The translations under genes were made by a program, and so were the position numbers. The notes beneath the pieces were generated by a model. The model searched no databases. It saw nothing but the letters and a program-made list of their open reading frames with translations, and was not told the DNA's origin. A stretch of 64,000 nt of DNA from assembly GCA_016185205.1 (NCBI GenBank), contig JACPOA010000082.1, forward strand, positions 1 to 64,000, written 5' to 3'. The stretch is from Hyphomicrobiales bacterium (GTDB lineage: Bacteria > Pseudomonadota > Alphaproteobacteria > Rhizobiales > Xanthobacteraceae). Positions within the stretch are counted from its first letter, which is position 1; each line of letters begins with the position of its first letter. Shown here piece after piece: positions 1 through 8,949 of this stretch.

Positions 1-208
1 CCCCTTTTTCCAGGCGGCGGTCGCCAAACCGCCCCAGCCCAAAAGCCATCTCAACCATCGCCTGCTCCCGCAAATCATCCGATGATCAACGGAATCAGTC
101 TTCCGGACTCCCCGCAAGCAAGATGTGTGAATGCGGTAGCCCGTCCCCGGGGGAGAGGACTTTTATTATTGTCATACAGGCATTTACAGGCCCAGACACG
201 GTTCCCCG

Positions 209-224
209 TTAACCGCCCGCTAAC
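209..224 (+). promoter_or_regulatory. Candidate CtrA-binding site upstream of flhA
   Basis: The sequence TTAACCGCCCGCTAAC matches the CtrA consensus TTAA-N7-TTAA with one mismatch in the second half. CtrA drives early flagellar genes in Caulobacter and relatives, and ctrA is encoded in this window. The site lies about 205 bases upstream of the flhA start. The assignment rests on motif match and context only. Confidence 0.4.
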
Positions 225-365
225 CATAAACTGGGCAAATAATGCCGGGGATAGGGGCAATCACCCACCATGATTCGATAAGCGGACACCGGCGCCCGGC
301 TCCGGTTTGATGACCTACGTATTGTGCGCGACCTGAGTCCGAGCCTCCGGGGGCGTGGAGGCAAC

Positions 366-410
366 GCATGATCCCGAAAAGTGGGTACCGGTTTTCGGAA
401 TAGATCATGC
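366..410. repeat. 45-base palindromic dispersed repeat, copy 1
   Basis: The element starts GCATGATC and ends GATCATGC, with an inner arm pair CCGAAAA/TTTTCGG. Two more copies of the same length lie at 6404-6448 and 22569-22613. The nested inverted arms suggest a hairpin in RNA or single-stranded DNA. It resembles the REP-like elements common in Bradyrhizobium-type genomes. Confidence 0.8.
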
Positions 411-429
411 GCCGGGAAAAGTGGGCTTA

Positions 430-2559
430 ATGAGCGACATCACCGCCGTACCGACCACCGCCACCGCCAGCATCGGCGGCATCAAGCTTCCCGGCCTCGG
501 CGACATCGGCGCCTTCTTCAAGCGCGGCGATCTGGCGCTCGCCATCGGCGTGCTCACCATCCTGGTCGTCCTGATCCTGCCGCTGCCCCCGCTGCTGCTC
601 GATCTGGCGCTGGCCATCTCGATCATCATCTCGGTGCTGATCCTGATGACGGCGCTGTTCATCCACACGCCGCTGGAATTCTCCTCGTTCCCGACCGTGC
701 TGCTGATCGCGACCATGCTGCGGTTGGCGCTCAACCTCGCCTCTACCCGCCTGATCCTGGCGCACGGCCACGAAGGCACCGACGCCGCCGGCCACGTCAT
801 CGAGGCGTTCGGCAATTTCGTGATGAGCGGCAACTTCGTGATCGGCATCATCGTGTTCGCGATCCTGGTGATCGTGAATTTCGTGGTCATCACCAAGGGC
901 TCCGGCCGCATCGCGGAAGTGGCCGCCCGCTTCCACCTCGACGCCATGCCGGGCAAGCAGATGGCGATCGACGCCGACCTGTCGGCCGGGCTGATCGACG
1001 AGAAAGAGGCGCGCCGCCGCCGCCAGACGCTGGAGGACGAAGGCGGCTTCTTCGGCGCCATGGACGGCGCTTCCAAATTCGTGCGCGGCGACGCCATCGC
1101 CGGCCTGCTGGTCGTGTTCATCAACGTGATCGGCGGCATGATCATCGGCATCGCGCAGCAGGGCCTGTCCTTCGCCGAAGCCGCCCGCTCCTACACCATC
1201 CTCACCGTCGGCGACGGCCTGGTGACGCAGGTGCCGGCGCTGATCGTCTCCACCGCCGCCGGCCTGCTGGTGTCGAAAGCCGGCATCGCCGGCGCCGCCG
1301 ACAAGGCGCTGTTCAAGCAGATGTCCACCTATCCTAAAGCGCTCGGCATGTCGGGCGCGGTGATGCTGGTGATGTCGCTGTTGCCCGGCATCCCGATGCT
1401 GCCGTTCCTGGCGCTCGGTGGCGGCGCCGGCGCGCTCGCCTTCATCTTCGACAAGCGCACCCGGGTCGCCCTGGCGGCCGAAACCAAAAAGACCGAAGCC
1501 GCCGCCAAGGTCGAGGCTGCGGACGAGCCGATCTCGGCCTCGCTCAAGATGGACGACCTCAAGGTCGAGCTCGGTTACGCGCTGCTGCCGCTGGTCAATG
1601 CGCCCGACGGCACCGACCGGCTGACCGAGCAGATCAAGGCGCTGCGCCGCTCGCTCGCCGCCGAGATGGGCTTCGTGATGCCTGCGGTGCGCATCCTCGA
1701 CAATGTGCAGCTCGACTCCAACGCCTATGTCATCAAGATCAAGGAAGTCGAAGCCGGCAGCGGCAAGGTCTGGCACGGCCAGTACATGGTCATGGACCCG
1801 GCCGGCGGCCAGGTGAAGCTGCCCGGCACCCACACCACCGAGCCGACCTTCGGACTGCCCGCCACCTGGATCGACGCCGGGCTCAAAGACGAAGCCGCGA
1901 TGAAGGGCTACACCGTGGTCGACGCCGCCACCGTGCTGTCGACGCATCTGACCGAGCTGCTCAAGAACAACATGGCGGAGCTGCTGTCCTACGCGGAAGT
2001 GCAGAAGCTGCTCAAGGAACTGCCGAAGGAGCAGGCCGAGCTGCTCAAGGACCTGGTGCCGGCGCTGATCACCGTGTCCGGCATCCAGCGCGTGCTGCAG
2101 ATCCTGCTGGCCGAGCGCGTCTCGATCCGCGATCTCTCCACCATCCTGGAAGGCATCGCCGAGGGCATCGGCTCGTCGCGCAACCCGGCGATCCTGGCCG
2201 AGCATGTGCGCGCCCGCATCCAGCGCCAGATCTGCGCCCAGCACACCAGCCCGGGCGGCTACCTGCCGCTGATCGCGATGTCGGCGAAATGGGAGCAGGC
2301 CTTCGCCGAAGCCATGATCGGCCAGGGCGAGGAGCGCCAGCTGGCGATGCAGCCCTCCAAGCTGTCGGAATTCATCACGCTGGTGCGCGAGAAATTCGAG
2401 GCAGCGGCGCGCGAAGGCGAGGCGCCGGTGCTGGTGACCTCGGCCGGCATCCGGCCGTTCGTGCGCGGCATCGTCGAGCGCTTCCGCGCGCAGACGCCGG
2501 TGGTGGCGCAGTCGGAAATCCACCCGCGCGCCAGGTTGAAGACGGTGGGGAGTATTTAG
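430..2559 (+). CDS. flhA: Flagellar biosynthesis protein FlhA
   Basis: FlhA is the large inner-membrane export-gate protein of the flagellar type III secretion system. Its C-terminal cytoplasmic ring docks chaperone-substrate complexes. The 709-residue product has the usual family length. The N-terminal half carries about eight hydrophobic segments with the conserved stretch RLALNLASTRLIL between them; the soluble C-terminal half follows from about residue 350. I chose ATG 430 (MSDITAV) because upstream in-frame codons fall inside the palindromic repeat at 366-410 and give a non-conserved extension. fliI and fliJ lie 8 kb downstream on the other strand, so flagellar genes are dispersed here. 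A CtrA-like site upstream suggests cell-cycle control. Confidence 0.95.
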   Translation: MSDITAVPTTATASIGGIKLPGLGDIGAFFKRGDLALAIGVLTILVVLILPLPPLLLDLALAISIIISVLILMTALFIHTPLEFSSFPTVLLIATMLRLALNLASTRLILAHGHEGTDAAGHVIEAFGNFVMSGNFVIGIIVFAILVIVNFVVITKGSGRIAEVAARFHLDAMPGKQMAIDADLSAGLIDEKEARRRRQTLEDEGGFFGAMDGASKFVRGDAIAGLLVVFINVIGGMIIGIAQQGLSFAEAARSYTILTVGDGLVTQVPALIVSTAAGLLVSKAGIAGAADKALFKQMSTYPKALGMSGAVMLVMSLLPGIPMLPFLALGGGAGALAFIFDKRTRVALAAETKKTEAAAKVEAADEPISASLKMDDLKVELGYALLPLVNAPDGTDRLTEQIKALRRSLAAEMGFVMPAVRILDNVQLDSNAYVIKIKEVEAGSGKVWHGQYMVMDPAGGQVKLPGTHTTEPTFGLPATWIDAGLKDEAAMKGYTVVDAATVLSTHLTELLKNNMAELLSYAEVQKLLKELPKEQAELLKDLVPALITVSGIQRVLQILLAERVSIRDLSTILEGIAEGIGSSRNPAILAEHVRARIQRQICAQHTSPGGYLPLIAMSAKWEQAFAEAMIGQGEERQLAMQPSKLSEFITLVREKFEAAAREGEAPVLVTSAGIRPFVRGIVERFRAQTPVVAQSEIHPRARLKTVGSI

Positions 2560-2565
2560 GCGTGC

Positions 2566-2762
2566 TCCCCTCCCCTGCGAGCGAAGCGAGTGTGGGGAGG
2601 GCAAAAGCGGCCTTCGGCCGCTGTTCTTCACCTATAAGAACGCCGATGCGAAGCATCGGCTATGGGTGGGGGCCAATCTCTTTCATCGCCCAAAATCCCC
2701 CACTCCGGTTCGCGTCGCGAGCGACGCTCACCCGACCCTCCCGACGCTGCGCGGGAGGGAAA
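2566..2762. repeat. Dispersed intergenic repeat with inverted ends
   Basis: This intergenic element opens with CCCTCCCCTGCGAGCGAAGC and closes with a GC-rich arm ending GCGCGGGAGGG. The opening is nearly the same as the element inside ureF at 58406-58558, and a shorter relative lies at 13362-13453. It fills most of the 372-base gap between flhA and the next gene, where I see no coding sequence. Confidence 0.6.
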
Positions 2763-2931
2763 AGCCCCCAGGGGTTAGATTGTGGCTCATCCGCAACAAG
2801 CGGGTGATATAGTCTCTCTATCCGCCGGGTTACCCACAATCCGCATTGTGAATGTGCGCCTTGGGAGGGTATCCTTATGCTTACACACTTGGGGGTAATA
2901 CCTTTTTTTCGGTTGTAACTAGGGGGCTTCG

Positions 2932-4014
2932 ATGCGGCGCGTTGTTGTTGCGATCAGCTTGAGCGCCATTGCCGGTCTTTACGCCGGTCAATTTGCGTCC
3001 GCCGCCGACATGCCGGTCTACAAGGCTCCCGCCGCCGTCGTCACTGATAGCGGCTATTATCTTTGGCTCGACGGTATGTACGACAGAGTGCGACTGCCGG
3101 CATACAGCCTTGGTTGGCACTTAACGACCGCGGCCCCCGCCACGACCGATGCCGGCGTCGCCCAAACGTTTGATCAAGGTTTGAACGGCGGCGGGGTTCG
3201 CGGCGCCATCGGCTACATCATGCCGGGAACGAGTACGCGGTTTGAGTTCGGCGGTTCCTACGTGGCGGCCAAGGGAAGCGGTTCGCAATTTACAACGAAC
3301 ACCACCGGTGGCGTCACGACGCAACTCCTCGATGGTTCCAGCACCTTGGGCGCATTCCTGTGTACTGGGGGCGGGGGCAATAGTTGCACGATTTCGGGGG
3401 CGCTGAGCACCAATTACAGTGCGTGGCAATTCAATGGCAAAGTTGCCAACGACTGGAAATTCGGTTCGCTCACTGCGACCCCGTCGCTGACAGCGTTTGG
3501 TGGCAACACGCGCGTTGGTCAAACGCTCAATCAAACATTCAACGAAATTGTTGGCGGTGTCGTAAACAATTCCGGCACCTACTCCGCGAGTACAACCGAG
3601 AGATGGACGGACCTCGGCGCACGGGTTGGCCTCGATGTGAGTGCCCCTGTCACTCCAGCGCTCACGGTTGGGATCGGAGGCTGGGTGGGTGGTGCAAGCC
3701 GAAGCACGTCCCTATCGGGCAACGATACCCACACCGACACCGCTGGAACGACGCCCAACGCCAGCACTTTGTCGGTCAGCGACAGCAAGACGGTTTTTCT
3801 CGCTAACGCGGAAACCGGCTTCGCTTATCGGTTCGCTCCGAAGGTGACATTGCGTGGCTTCGTTGGTCTCAACTACGACGGAAGCGTTCCGGGCATCGCA
3901 GGTCCCTCATTTACCGGGAGCATCAACCCGCCGACGTCGCGGACCGCGGCCCACATCTCCTACTCGGCTCAGACGAGCTATTATGCCGGCGGCGGCCTGC
4001 TGGTGAAATGGTAA
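2932..4014 (+). CDS. Outer-membrane beta-barrel protein
   Basis: The 360-residue product has a cleavable signal peptide (about residues 1-24, ending FASA) followed by ADMPVYKAPAA, a mature N-terminus seen often in bradyrhizobial outer-membrane proteins. The rest alternates short polar and aromatic stretches rich in Gly, Ser and Thr and ends in an aromatic residue (LLVKW), as expected of a barrel inserted by the BAM machinery. It probably forms a surface or porin-like barrel; substrate unknown. It stands alone between flhA and a minus-strand gene. Two Cys residues (CTGGGGNSC) in a likely loop may form a disulfide. Confidence 0.75.
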   Translation: MRRVVVAISLSAIAGLYAGQFASAADMPVYKAPAAVVTDSGYYLWLDGMYDRVRLPAYSLGWHLTTAAPATTDAGVAQTFDQGLNGGGVRGAIGYIMPGTSTRFEFGGSYVAAKGSGSQFTTNTTGGVTTQLLDGSSTLGAFLCTGGGGNSCTISGALSTNYSAWQFNGKVANDWKFGSLTATPSLTAFGGNTRVGQTLNQTFNEIVGGVVNNSGTYSASTTERWTDLGARVGLDVSAPVTPALTVGIGGWVGGASRSTSLSGNDTHTDTAGTTPNASTLSVSDSKTVFLANAETGFAYRFAPKVTLRGFVGLNYDGSVPGIAGPSFTGSINPPTSRTAAHISYSAQTSYYAGGGLLVKW

Positions 4015-4093
4015 GCTTTGGCGGCCCGGCCGCCGGTTAATTGTAAGAAAGGCCGCCTGGCATCCAGCCGCCGGCCGGTGCGTCCAGCAGTTC

Positions 4094-5926
4094 TTACTCC
4101 GCCGCTTGCGCCGACTGGATCGACGCCTCGTCGTCATGCGCATGCCCGGTCGCGCGGATATTGTCGTCGCGATACTTGCGCTTGAGCGCGGCCTCGCCGC
4201 CGGTGGTGGCGTGGTAGAGATCGAGCGCGTCGAACTCGTCGGCCTTGGGCGGCGCGATCGCCAGATCGGAATAGCTCCAGCGGTCGGGCGCCTCGAGCGC
4301 CTTCTTCAGCATCGCCTTGCAGCGCAGATAGACGCGCGCGTAGTTGAAGGCCTTCACCACGATGCCGCCCCAGTAACGCGGGTAGAACAGCAGCGGGTTC
4401 TCCAACGGCAGGCCGTGGCGGCGGTCGCGCCGGTATTTGAGGCGGAACGCGCCGCTTTCGAGCGGATGCACGCCCTCGTACAGGATGGTCAGGTAGAACC
4501 ACAAAATGGTCGACAGCGTGGTGCCGGGCCGGCCGATCTTGTTGGCGCAGGTGCGGCGCAGGATCGTATAGATGTGCTCCGGCGTGTAGAACGCCTCCCA
4601 CGCCGCGCGATAGGCCTCCTCCCATTCCCGGTCCGACATGCCGCCGCTGTGATGCGAGACCCGGTGGTTGAGATCGTATTTGTTCATGTCCGGGTCCATC
4701 CAGATTCCCTTGGACGAGAGAATCTTGTGGTCTTCCGAACCCGGCAGCGGCGTGAGGAAGAAGAATTCCAGAATGTCGATCGGCAGCTCGCGCTTGATGA
4801 TCTCGATATCTCGCAGGATCGAGGCCTTGCTATCGGCGGGGAAGCCGAGGATATAGCCGGCATAGGTGATGGCGCCGTGGTTGCGCCACATCTGCAGCAT
4901 CTCGCGGTATTCGGTAATCTTGTTCTGCCGCTTCTTGGCGGCGATCAGATTGTCCGGGTTGATGTTCTCGAGCCCGATGAAGGCGCGGCGCACGCCGGCG
5001 CGCGTCGCCTTCTCGATGAAGCCCGGGATCTTGTGACAGAGCGTATCGACCTGGATGGTGAAGCCGATATTCATGCCCTCGCCTTGCCGCATCTCGATCA
5101 TGCGGTCGAACAGCGTCTCCCACGCGCTGTTGCGCGCGAAATTGTCGTCGGTGATGAAGAAGCGCTTGATGCCCTCGGCGTAGTTCTCGCGCACGATCTT
5201 TTCCAGATCGTCGGCCGAGCGGATGCGGCTCTTGCGGCCCTGCACGTTGATGATGGTGCAGAACGAGCACTGGTAGGGGCAGCCGCGGCCGAGATCGATG
5301 CTCGACAGGTTGCCGACGGTGCGCTGGACGTGCTTCCGGGGCAGGAACGGCGGCGGCTCGCCGACCAGGTTAGGCAGCGCGTCCATGTAATTGTACAGCG
5401 ACTTGAGCTGTCCATTGAAAGCGTCGCGCAGCACCTCGTCGAGCCGGCGTTCCTCGGCCTCGCCGGCGAAGAACGAAATGCCCATGGCCTGCGCGGCTTT
5501 GATGTCGGCCGGCAGCTCCGGCAGCATGGCGATGCAGCCGGACACATGGAAGCCGCCGATGCACACCGGCAGCCCGGCGGCGAGGAAGGGCTTGGCCAGA
5601 TCGACCGCGCGCGGAAATTGATTGGATTGAACGCCAACGAGCCCGATCAGCGCGCGGCCGCCCTCGCGACAGATCATCTTGATGATCTGGTCGGGCCGAA
5701 CGCGCCGGTTGGTCTCGTCATAGGTATGCAGACGGATTTCGACGCCGGCGCCCAGCACATCGCGGCGCCTGGCGTCCTCCGCCAGGGCGTTGAGACAGGC
5801 CAGCGTGTTGGACGGAATCGCCGAGCGCAGCCATTGGATCGGATAGCCGTCGTCGTCGTAATGCGTCGGCTTGATCATCACGAAGTGGAAGCGCGCGGGA
5901 TCGCTGCCTGTGTTCGGAATTGCCAT
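4094..5926 (-). CDS. B12-binding domain radical SAM protein
   Basis: The 610-residue product has an N-terminal cobalamin-binding-like domain (about residues 15-170) and a radical SAM core with Cys216, Cys220 and Cys223 in GRGCPYQCSFC, the CX3CX2C motif that holds the 4Fe-4S cluster and S-adenosylmethionine. Enzymes of this architecture perform methyl transfers or ring rearrangements, for example on hopanoids, tetrapyrroles or natural products. The substrate cannot be read from the sequence. The gene is monocistronic. The start MAIPNTG was taken because it is the only upstream Met close to the family N-terminus. Confidence 0.85.
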   Translation of the reverse strand: MAIPNTGSDPARFHFVMIKPTHYDDDGYPIQWLRSAIPSNTLACLNALAEDARRRDVLGAGVEIRLHTYDETNRRVRPDQIIKMICREGGRALIGLVGVQSNQFPRAVDLAKPFLAAGLPVCIGGFHVSGCIAMLPELPADIKAAQAMGISFFAGEAEERRLDEVLRDAFNGQLKSLYNYMDALPNLVGEPPPFLPRKHVQRTVGNLSSIDLGRGCPYQCSFCTIINVQGRKSRIRSADDLEKIVRENYAEGIKRFFITDDNFARNSAWETLFDRMIEMRQGEGMNIGFTIQVDTLCHKIPGFIEKATRAGVRRAFIGLENINPDNLIAAKKRQNKITEYREMLQMWRNHGAITYAGYILGFPADSKASILRDIEIIKRELPIDILEFFFLTPLPGSEDHKILSSKGIWMDPDMNKYDLNHRVSHHSGGMSDREWEEAYRAAWEAFYTPEHIYTILRRTCANKIGRPGTTLSTILWFYLTILYEGVHPLESGAFRLKYRRDRRHGLPLENPLLFYPRYWGGIVVKAFNYARVYLRCKAMLKKALEAPDRWSYSDLAIAPPKADEFDALDLYHATTGGEAALKRKYRDDNIRATGHAHDDEASIQSAQAAE

Positions 5927-6159
5927 CCTGAATTCCCTCGCAGCCGATAGCAGACGCTGACAATACGATGATTATACGTTGCGCTTGGTTGCCCCCAAAG
6001 TCGAATTTTGCGGCGTATTTAACGGCCAAACGCCGCATTCGGCGGCATTTCGCGGCCAATTCGCCGTTCTTCGCCCCTGGTAGATCGGCCGTTGCATCCC
6101 CATATAGCGAGCATGGTTTTCATGCATTTGGCCCGAAGTGGGTCATAAGGAGTTTGACT

Positions 6160-6474
6160 ATGGCATTCGATTACAGCGCACCGGCGGAACTGTTTCCCTC
6201 GCGCAACCGCAAGATCTCCAGCCGCGTTAAATATCGCCGCTTCGATCACGCCGCCGACGCCATCCGTTTCGCGGTGGAAGAGCTGCCAGAGCCGCTGCTG
6301 CTCGGCGCCTATATCGAGATCGAGGAAAATCGGCTCGGTCACAAGGACATTCGCGCGCTCTACGAAAGCGCCAGCTTTCCGTTGCAGAAGACGGTGAAGC
6401 AGAGCATGACCCCGAAAAGTGGGGACCGGTTTTCGGACGAGGTCGTGCTCAAGCAGAATGCCGTCGATGCGTAG
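6160..6474 (+). CDS. Conserved small protein with repeat-derived C-terminus
   Basis: The frame encodes 104 residues starting MAFDYSAPAELF, with a strong ribosome-binding site AAGGAG at 6147-6152. No known domain is recognised. The middle is acidic and probably helical (EELPEPLLLGAYIEIEE). The last part (from about residue 82, MTPKSGDRFSDE) is translated from a 45-base palindromic repeat at 6404-6448. The ancestral stop was therefore probably lost when the repeat inserted, and the element now supplies the C-terminus. Function unknown; the family seems restricted to related Hyphomicrobiales. Confidence 0.7.
   Translation: MAFDYSAPAELFPSRNRKISSRVKYRRFDHAADAIRFAVEELPEPLLLGAYIEIEENRLGHKDIRALYESASFPLQKTVKQSMTPKSGDRFSDEVVLKQNAVDA
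6404..6448. repeat. 45-base palindromic dispersed repeat, copy 2, inside a coding frame
   Basis: The copy has the same length and inner arms (CCGAAAA/TTTTCGG) as copies at 366 and 22569. Its outer arms read GCATGACC and GGTCGTGC, so changes on one arm are matched on the other. That pattern of compensatory change supports a selected hairpin. The element lies within the 3' end of the small gene at 6160-6474 and is read in frame. Confidence 0.75.
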
Positions 6475-6666
6475 GTTTGACCGTTTTGGCCAATTCGTGT
6501 AGGTATGACGCGTTGAAACCAAAGTTTTTGGTTCTGCCTTGCTGCGCTGCCCGTTTGAGGGCGCTTAACAATGCACCCGTAAAACTCGGATGTTTCGATC
6601 GCTTGGAGCGATGACCGCTTTCAGCGCATCTCAACGCCAGCAGCGTATGACGCAAAGGTAGCTACG

Positions 6667-6870
6667 ATGGCCACAGGTACGGTTAAGTTCTTCAACACGC
6701 AAAAAGGTTTCGGATTCATCACGCCAAGCGACGGCTCGAAAGATGTGTTCGTGCACATCAGCGCGGTCGAGCGCGCCGGCATGAGCACGCTCAACGAGGG
6801 CCAGCGCCTCACCTATGAAATCGTGACCGAGCGCGGCAAGCAGGCGGCGTCCAATCTGTCAAACGCCTGA
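6667..6870 (+). CDS. cspA: Cold-shock domain protein CspA family
   Basis: The 67-residue protein is a single cold-shock domain with RNP1 (KGFGFI) and RNP2 (VFVHIS) motifs that bind single-stranded RNA or DNA. These proteins act as RNA chaperones and transcript antiterminators. The start [10 protein letters not shown] follows AAAGGTAG at 6655-6662. About 190 untranslated bases precede it, consistent with the long regulatory leaders of cspA genes. A terminator follows at 6900-6926. Confidence 0.95.
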   Translation: MATGTVKFFNTQKGFGFITPSDGSKDVFVHISAVERAGMSTLNEGQRLTYEIVTERGKQAASNLSNA

Positions 6871-6899
6871 TAGCGAATTGAACTTTTTTAAACACGGAG

Positions 6900-6926
6900 C
6901 GCCCGGCCCTCGTGCCGGGCGTTTTC
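6900..6926 (+). terminator. Intrinsic terminator after cspA
   Basis: An eight-base-pair GC stem (CGCCCGGC pairing with GCCGGGCG) around a six-base loop is followed by TTTT. It sits 30 bases after the cspA stop. Confidence 0.85.
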
Positions 6927-6987
6927 GCTCAACCGGAATGCCGCTTCTCGCGGATAACGCTGAAACAAGAAGAAAGCGAGCACGGAC

Positions 6988-7182
6988 ATGACACACAAGT
7001 TCACCATCGGCGCCAACGTCTATTACGAGCCGACCTTCGGCAACGCGGCCGCCCGCGGCAAATACAAGATCGTCCGCCAGTTGCCGGTCGAGAACGACAA
7101 CCGGCTGTCCTATCGCATCAAGAGCGTGGCGGAATCCTTCGAGCGCATCGCCGAGGAACATCAGCTCAGCCGCACCGACTGA
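6988..7182 (+). CDS. Small conserved hypothetical protein
   Basis: The 64-residue product starts MTHKFTIGANVYYEP and has an alternating hydrophobic pattern suggestive of a small beta-rich soluble fold. No signal peptide or membrane segment is visible. The codon use matches neighbouring genes. Upstream GAAAGCGAG is a weak ribosome-binding site. Function unknown. Confidence 0.6.
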   Translation: MTHKFTIGANVYYEPTFGNAAARGKYKIVRQLPVENDNRLSYRIKSVAESFERIAEEHQLSRTD

Positions 7183-7399
7183 CCGGCAAGTCTTTAAGCC
7201 GGACGCTCCGGCCCATTTTGTGCCCAGCGGATGCCCATTTGCGGCCATTTTGCCGCCAATCGCGCGCCGATCACCTCTTTTCAAGCAACCGTGATGCGTC
7301 CTGTGGAACCTCGGCCGCGTAGCTACGTTAGCCCGCGAATACCGATGAACCTTTCCCGGGGCCGGCCCGACATACCGGTCAAGGACCCAGGAGGACGCC

Positions 7400-7609
7400 A
7401 TGAACTGGTCGATGTATACCGCAGACCGCACCACCCACCTCAAGATCGTGGTGGTCGGACTTTGCGCCGCGCTGCTGATCGCCGTCATCGGCATCTCCGT
7501 GCGCGACTTGAATCTCGGCACCGATGTCATGACGGCGCAGTCTCCGACCGTGATCAAGGCCGGCGGCCCGGTGGTGTTCACCGACCGCAACGGCCCGACA
7601 GTTCGCTGA
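7400..7609 (+). CDS. Small single-pass membrane protein
   Basis: The frame encodes 69 residues with one transmembrane helix (about residues 16-35, VVVGLCAALLIAVIGISV), a short cytoplasmic N-terminus and a roughly 30-residue outer tail. A good ribosome-binding site (AGGAGG, 7389-7394) precedes ATG 7400. A strong terminator follows at 7677-7702, so it is its own unit. No function is recognised. Confidence 0.65.
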   Translation: MNWSMYTADRTTHLKIVVVGLCAALLIAVIGISVRDLNLGTDVMTAQSPTVIKAGGPVVFTDRNGPTVR

Positions 7610-7676
7610 CCCCGTCACGGTTCGCCCTGCCCGCGGCGAGCCGCCGATTCGCCTGATCAACCTCCCTGCCCTTCTG

Positions 7677-7702
7677 CGCGCCGCATTTGCGGCGCGTTTT
7701 TT
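7677..7702 (+). terminator. Intrinsic terminator
   Basis: The stem CGCGCCGC/GCGGCGCG with loop ATTT is followed by six T residues. It ends the unit containing the small membrane protein at 7400-7609. Confidence 0.9.
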
Positions 7703-7760
7703 GTGAGATGGCGGAGTTCGATTGACCGTTCTGGCGATATCCCGCAAAACATCACGAATC

Positions 7761-8918
7761 ATGAAGTGCTTTCGCCATTTTCGCGTGATGGGCTTGCTCG
7801 CTGCGGGCTTTTTGTTGGCGGCAGTGCCCGCGCGCGCGCAAAGCGCGCCGACCAGCGCGGCGGCGATAGCCGATTATCAGGCCAAGCTCGCGCAGTATAC
7901 CCAGCTCCGCCGCGCCTATGACGAGGAGGCCAGCGTCTATTGGGATGCCGTGGTCGAGAAGCGGCGCGCGCGCAATGCCAAGCGCCGCAACAACGAGCCG
8001 GTCGGGCTCGACGACTACGTGCTGACGCAGCCGCCGCTTTATGCCGGGCCGCCGCGGCCGGTCGATCCCAACGCGCCACCCGGGCCGGGGCCGGACGACA
8101 GGCCGCCGATCCCGCTGATCGCCGATTTCCTGAAGAACGCAGCCGAGCAGTTCGGCTTCGTGCCGCAGCGCCCGCAAAGCGAGCTCGAGTTTAAGAAGGC
8201 CTATGCGCAAGCAGCCAGCGCCAGCGGCCTGACCCGGGATCAGATCGTCGGCGTCTACGCGTTCGAGACCGGCGGCAATGGCACCTACGACATGCAGGCC
8301 GGCGTCTCGCCCACGCGCCCGCGCGCGATCTCGCCGGCGGTCGGCTACAACCAGCTGCTCAGCACCAATTCGGTCTCGCTCTTGGCCGAGCACGGCGGCC
8401 GCCTGCTCGGCATCCTGCGGCAGAAATCGAAAACGCTCACCGGCGACGCCAGGCTGACGATGGACACCAAGATCGAGGCGCTCAAGCGCATGATCGCCTT
8501 CGCCCGTAGCGTGCCGAACCATTGGAACGAGCACGACAAGCTCGCCAAGGGCACGGCGGGCGGCATCGGCGTGCACGCGGTGCTGCTCGACCGCGATATC
8601 GGCCCGCTGCTGCAGGTGCAGAAGCTCATCAATTCGGTGCGTTTCGCGCGCAGCAAGCATCACACCGCGCCGCTCTCCGCCGCCGAGCTGGAATTGATGA
8701 ACCTGACCGGCGACGGCAACGGCATCGACATGATCATGATGCCGGCGGCATTGCGCGCGCGCGTGCCGACCGCGAATTTCTTTCAGCAGTCGGGCTACGA
8801 ACGCAATCCGGTGGCGCGCCGCACCGGCGTGGTGGCGGGGCTGATCGCCGACATCGAGGGCAAGATGCTGCGCGGCGCGCAGGCGCCCGGCGCCAGGGAT
8901 CTGGCGGCGGCGTTTTAA
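7761..8918 (+). CDS. Secreted protein with possible lysozyme-like fold
   Basis: From ATG 7761 the 385-residue product has a signal peptide (hydrophobic core MGLLAAGFLLAAVP, cleavage near ARAQS). A Pro-rich linker (PPRPVDPNAPPGPGPDDRPP) follows, then a helical domain containing VYAFETGGNGTYDMQAG. The Glu in that stretch and the later GYNQLL motif recall soluble lytic transglycosylases, in which a single catalytic Glu cleaves peptidoglycan. This is only a fold-level suggestion. An in-frame TTG at 7722 is possible, but the Met start gives the better signal peptide. The next gene (8950) encodes another secreted protein and may be cotranscribed. Confidence 0.65.
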   Translation: MKCFRHFRVMGLLAAGFLLAAVPARAQSAPTSAAAIADYQAKLAQYTQLRRAYDEEASVYWDAVVEKRRARNAKRRNNEPVGLDDYVLTQPPLYAGPPRPVDPNAPPGPGPDDRPPIPLIADFLKNAAEQFGFVPQRPQSELEFKKAYAQAASASGLTRDQIVGVYAFETGGNGTYDMQAGVSPTRPRAISPAVGYNQLLSTNSVSLLAEHGGRLLGILRQKSKTLTGDARLTMDTKIEALKRMIAFARSVPNHWNEHDKLAKGTAGGIGVHAVLLDRDIGPLLQVQKLINSVRFARSKHHTAPLSAAELELMNLTGDGNGIDMIMMPAALRARVPTANFFQQSGYERNPVARRTGVVAGLIADIEGKMLRGAQAPGARDLAAAF

Positions 8919-8949
8919 TTCGTCATTCCGCGCCGACCGAGGATGGACC

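Larger units (their letters stand above)
1..429. other. Leader region upstream of flhA, no gene seen
   Basis: No convincing coding frame lies in these 429 bases. The stretch holds a CtrA-like site (209-224) and one copy of a 45-base palindromic repeat (366-410) that ends 19 bases before the flhA start codon. It probably serves as the flhA promoter and leader. Confidence 0.5.

Noticed and set aside
427-2631. Long open frame of 734 codons on the strand opposite flhA
   Set aside because: It is a reverse-frame shadow caused by high GC at third positions. Its translation is low-complexity His/Arg/Gly-rich and has no family resemblance.
4106-5950. Long open frame of 614 codons opposite the radical SAM gene
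   Set aside because: Same GC-driven effect; the minus-strand product has clear catalytic motifs and the plus-strand one has none.
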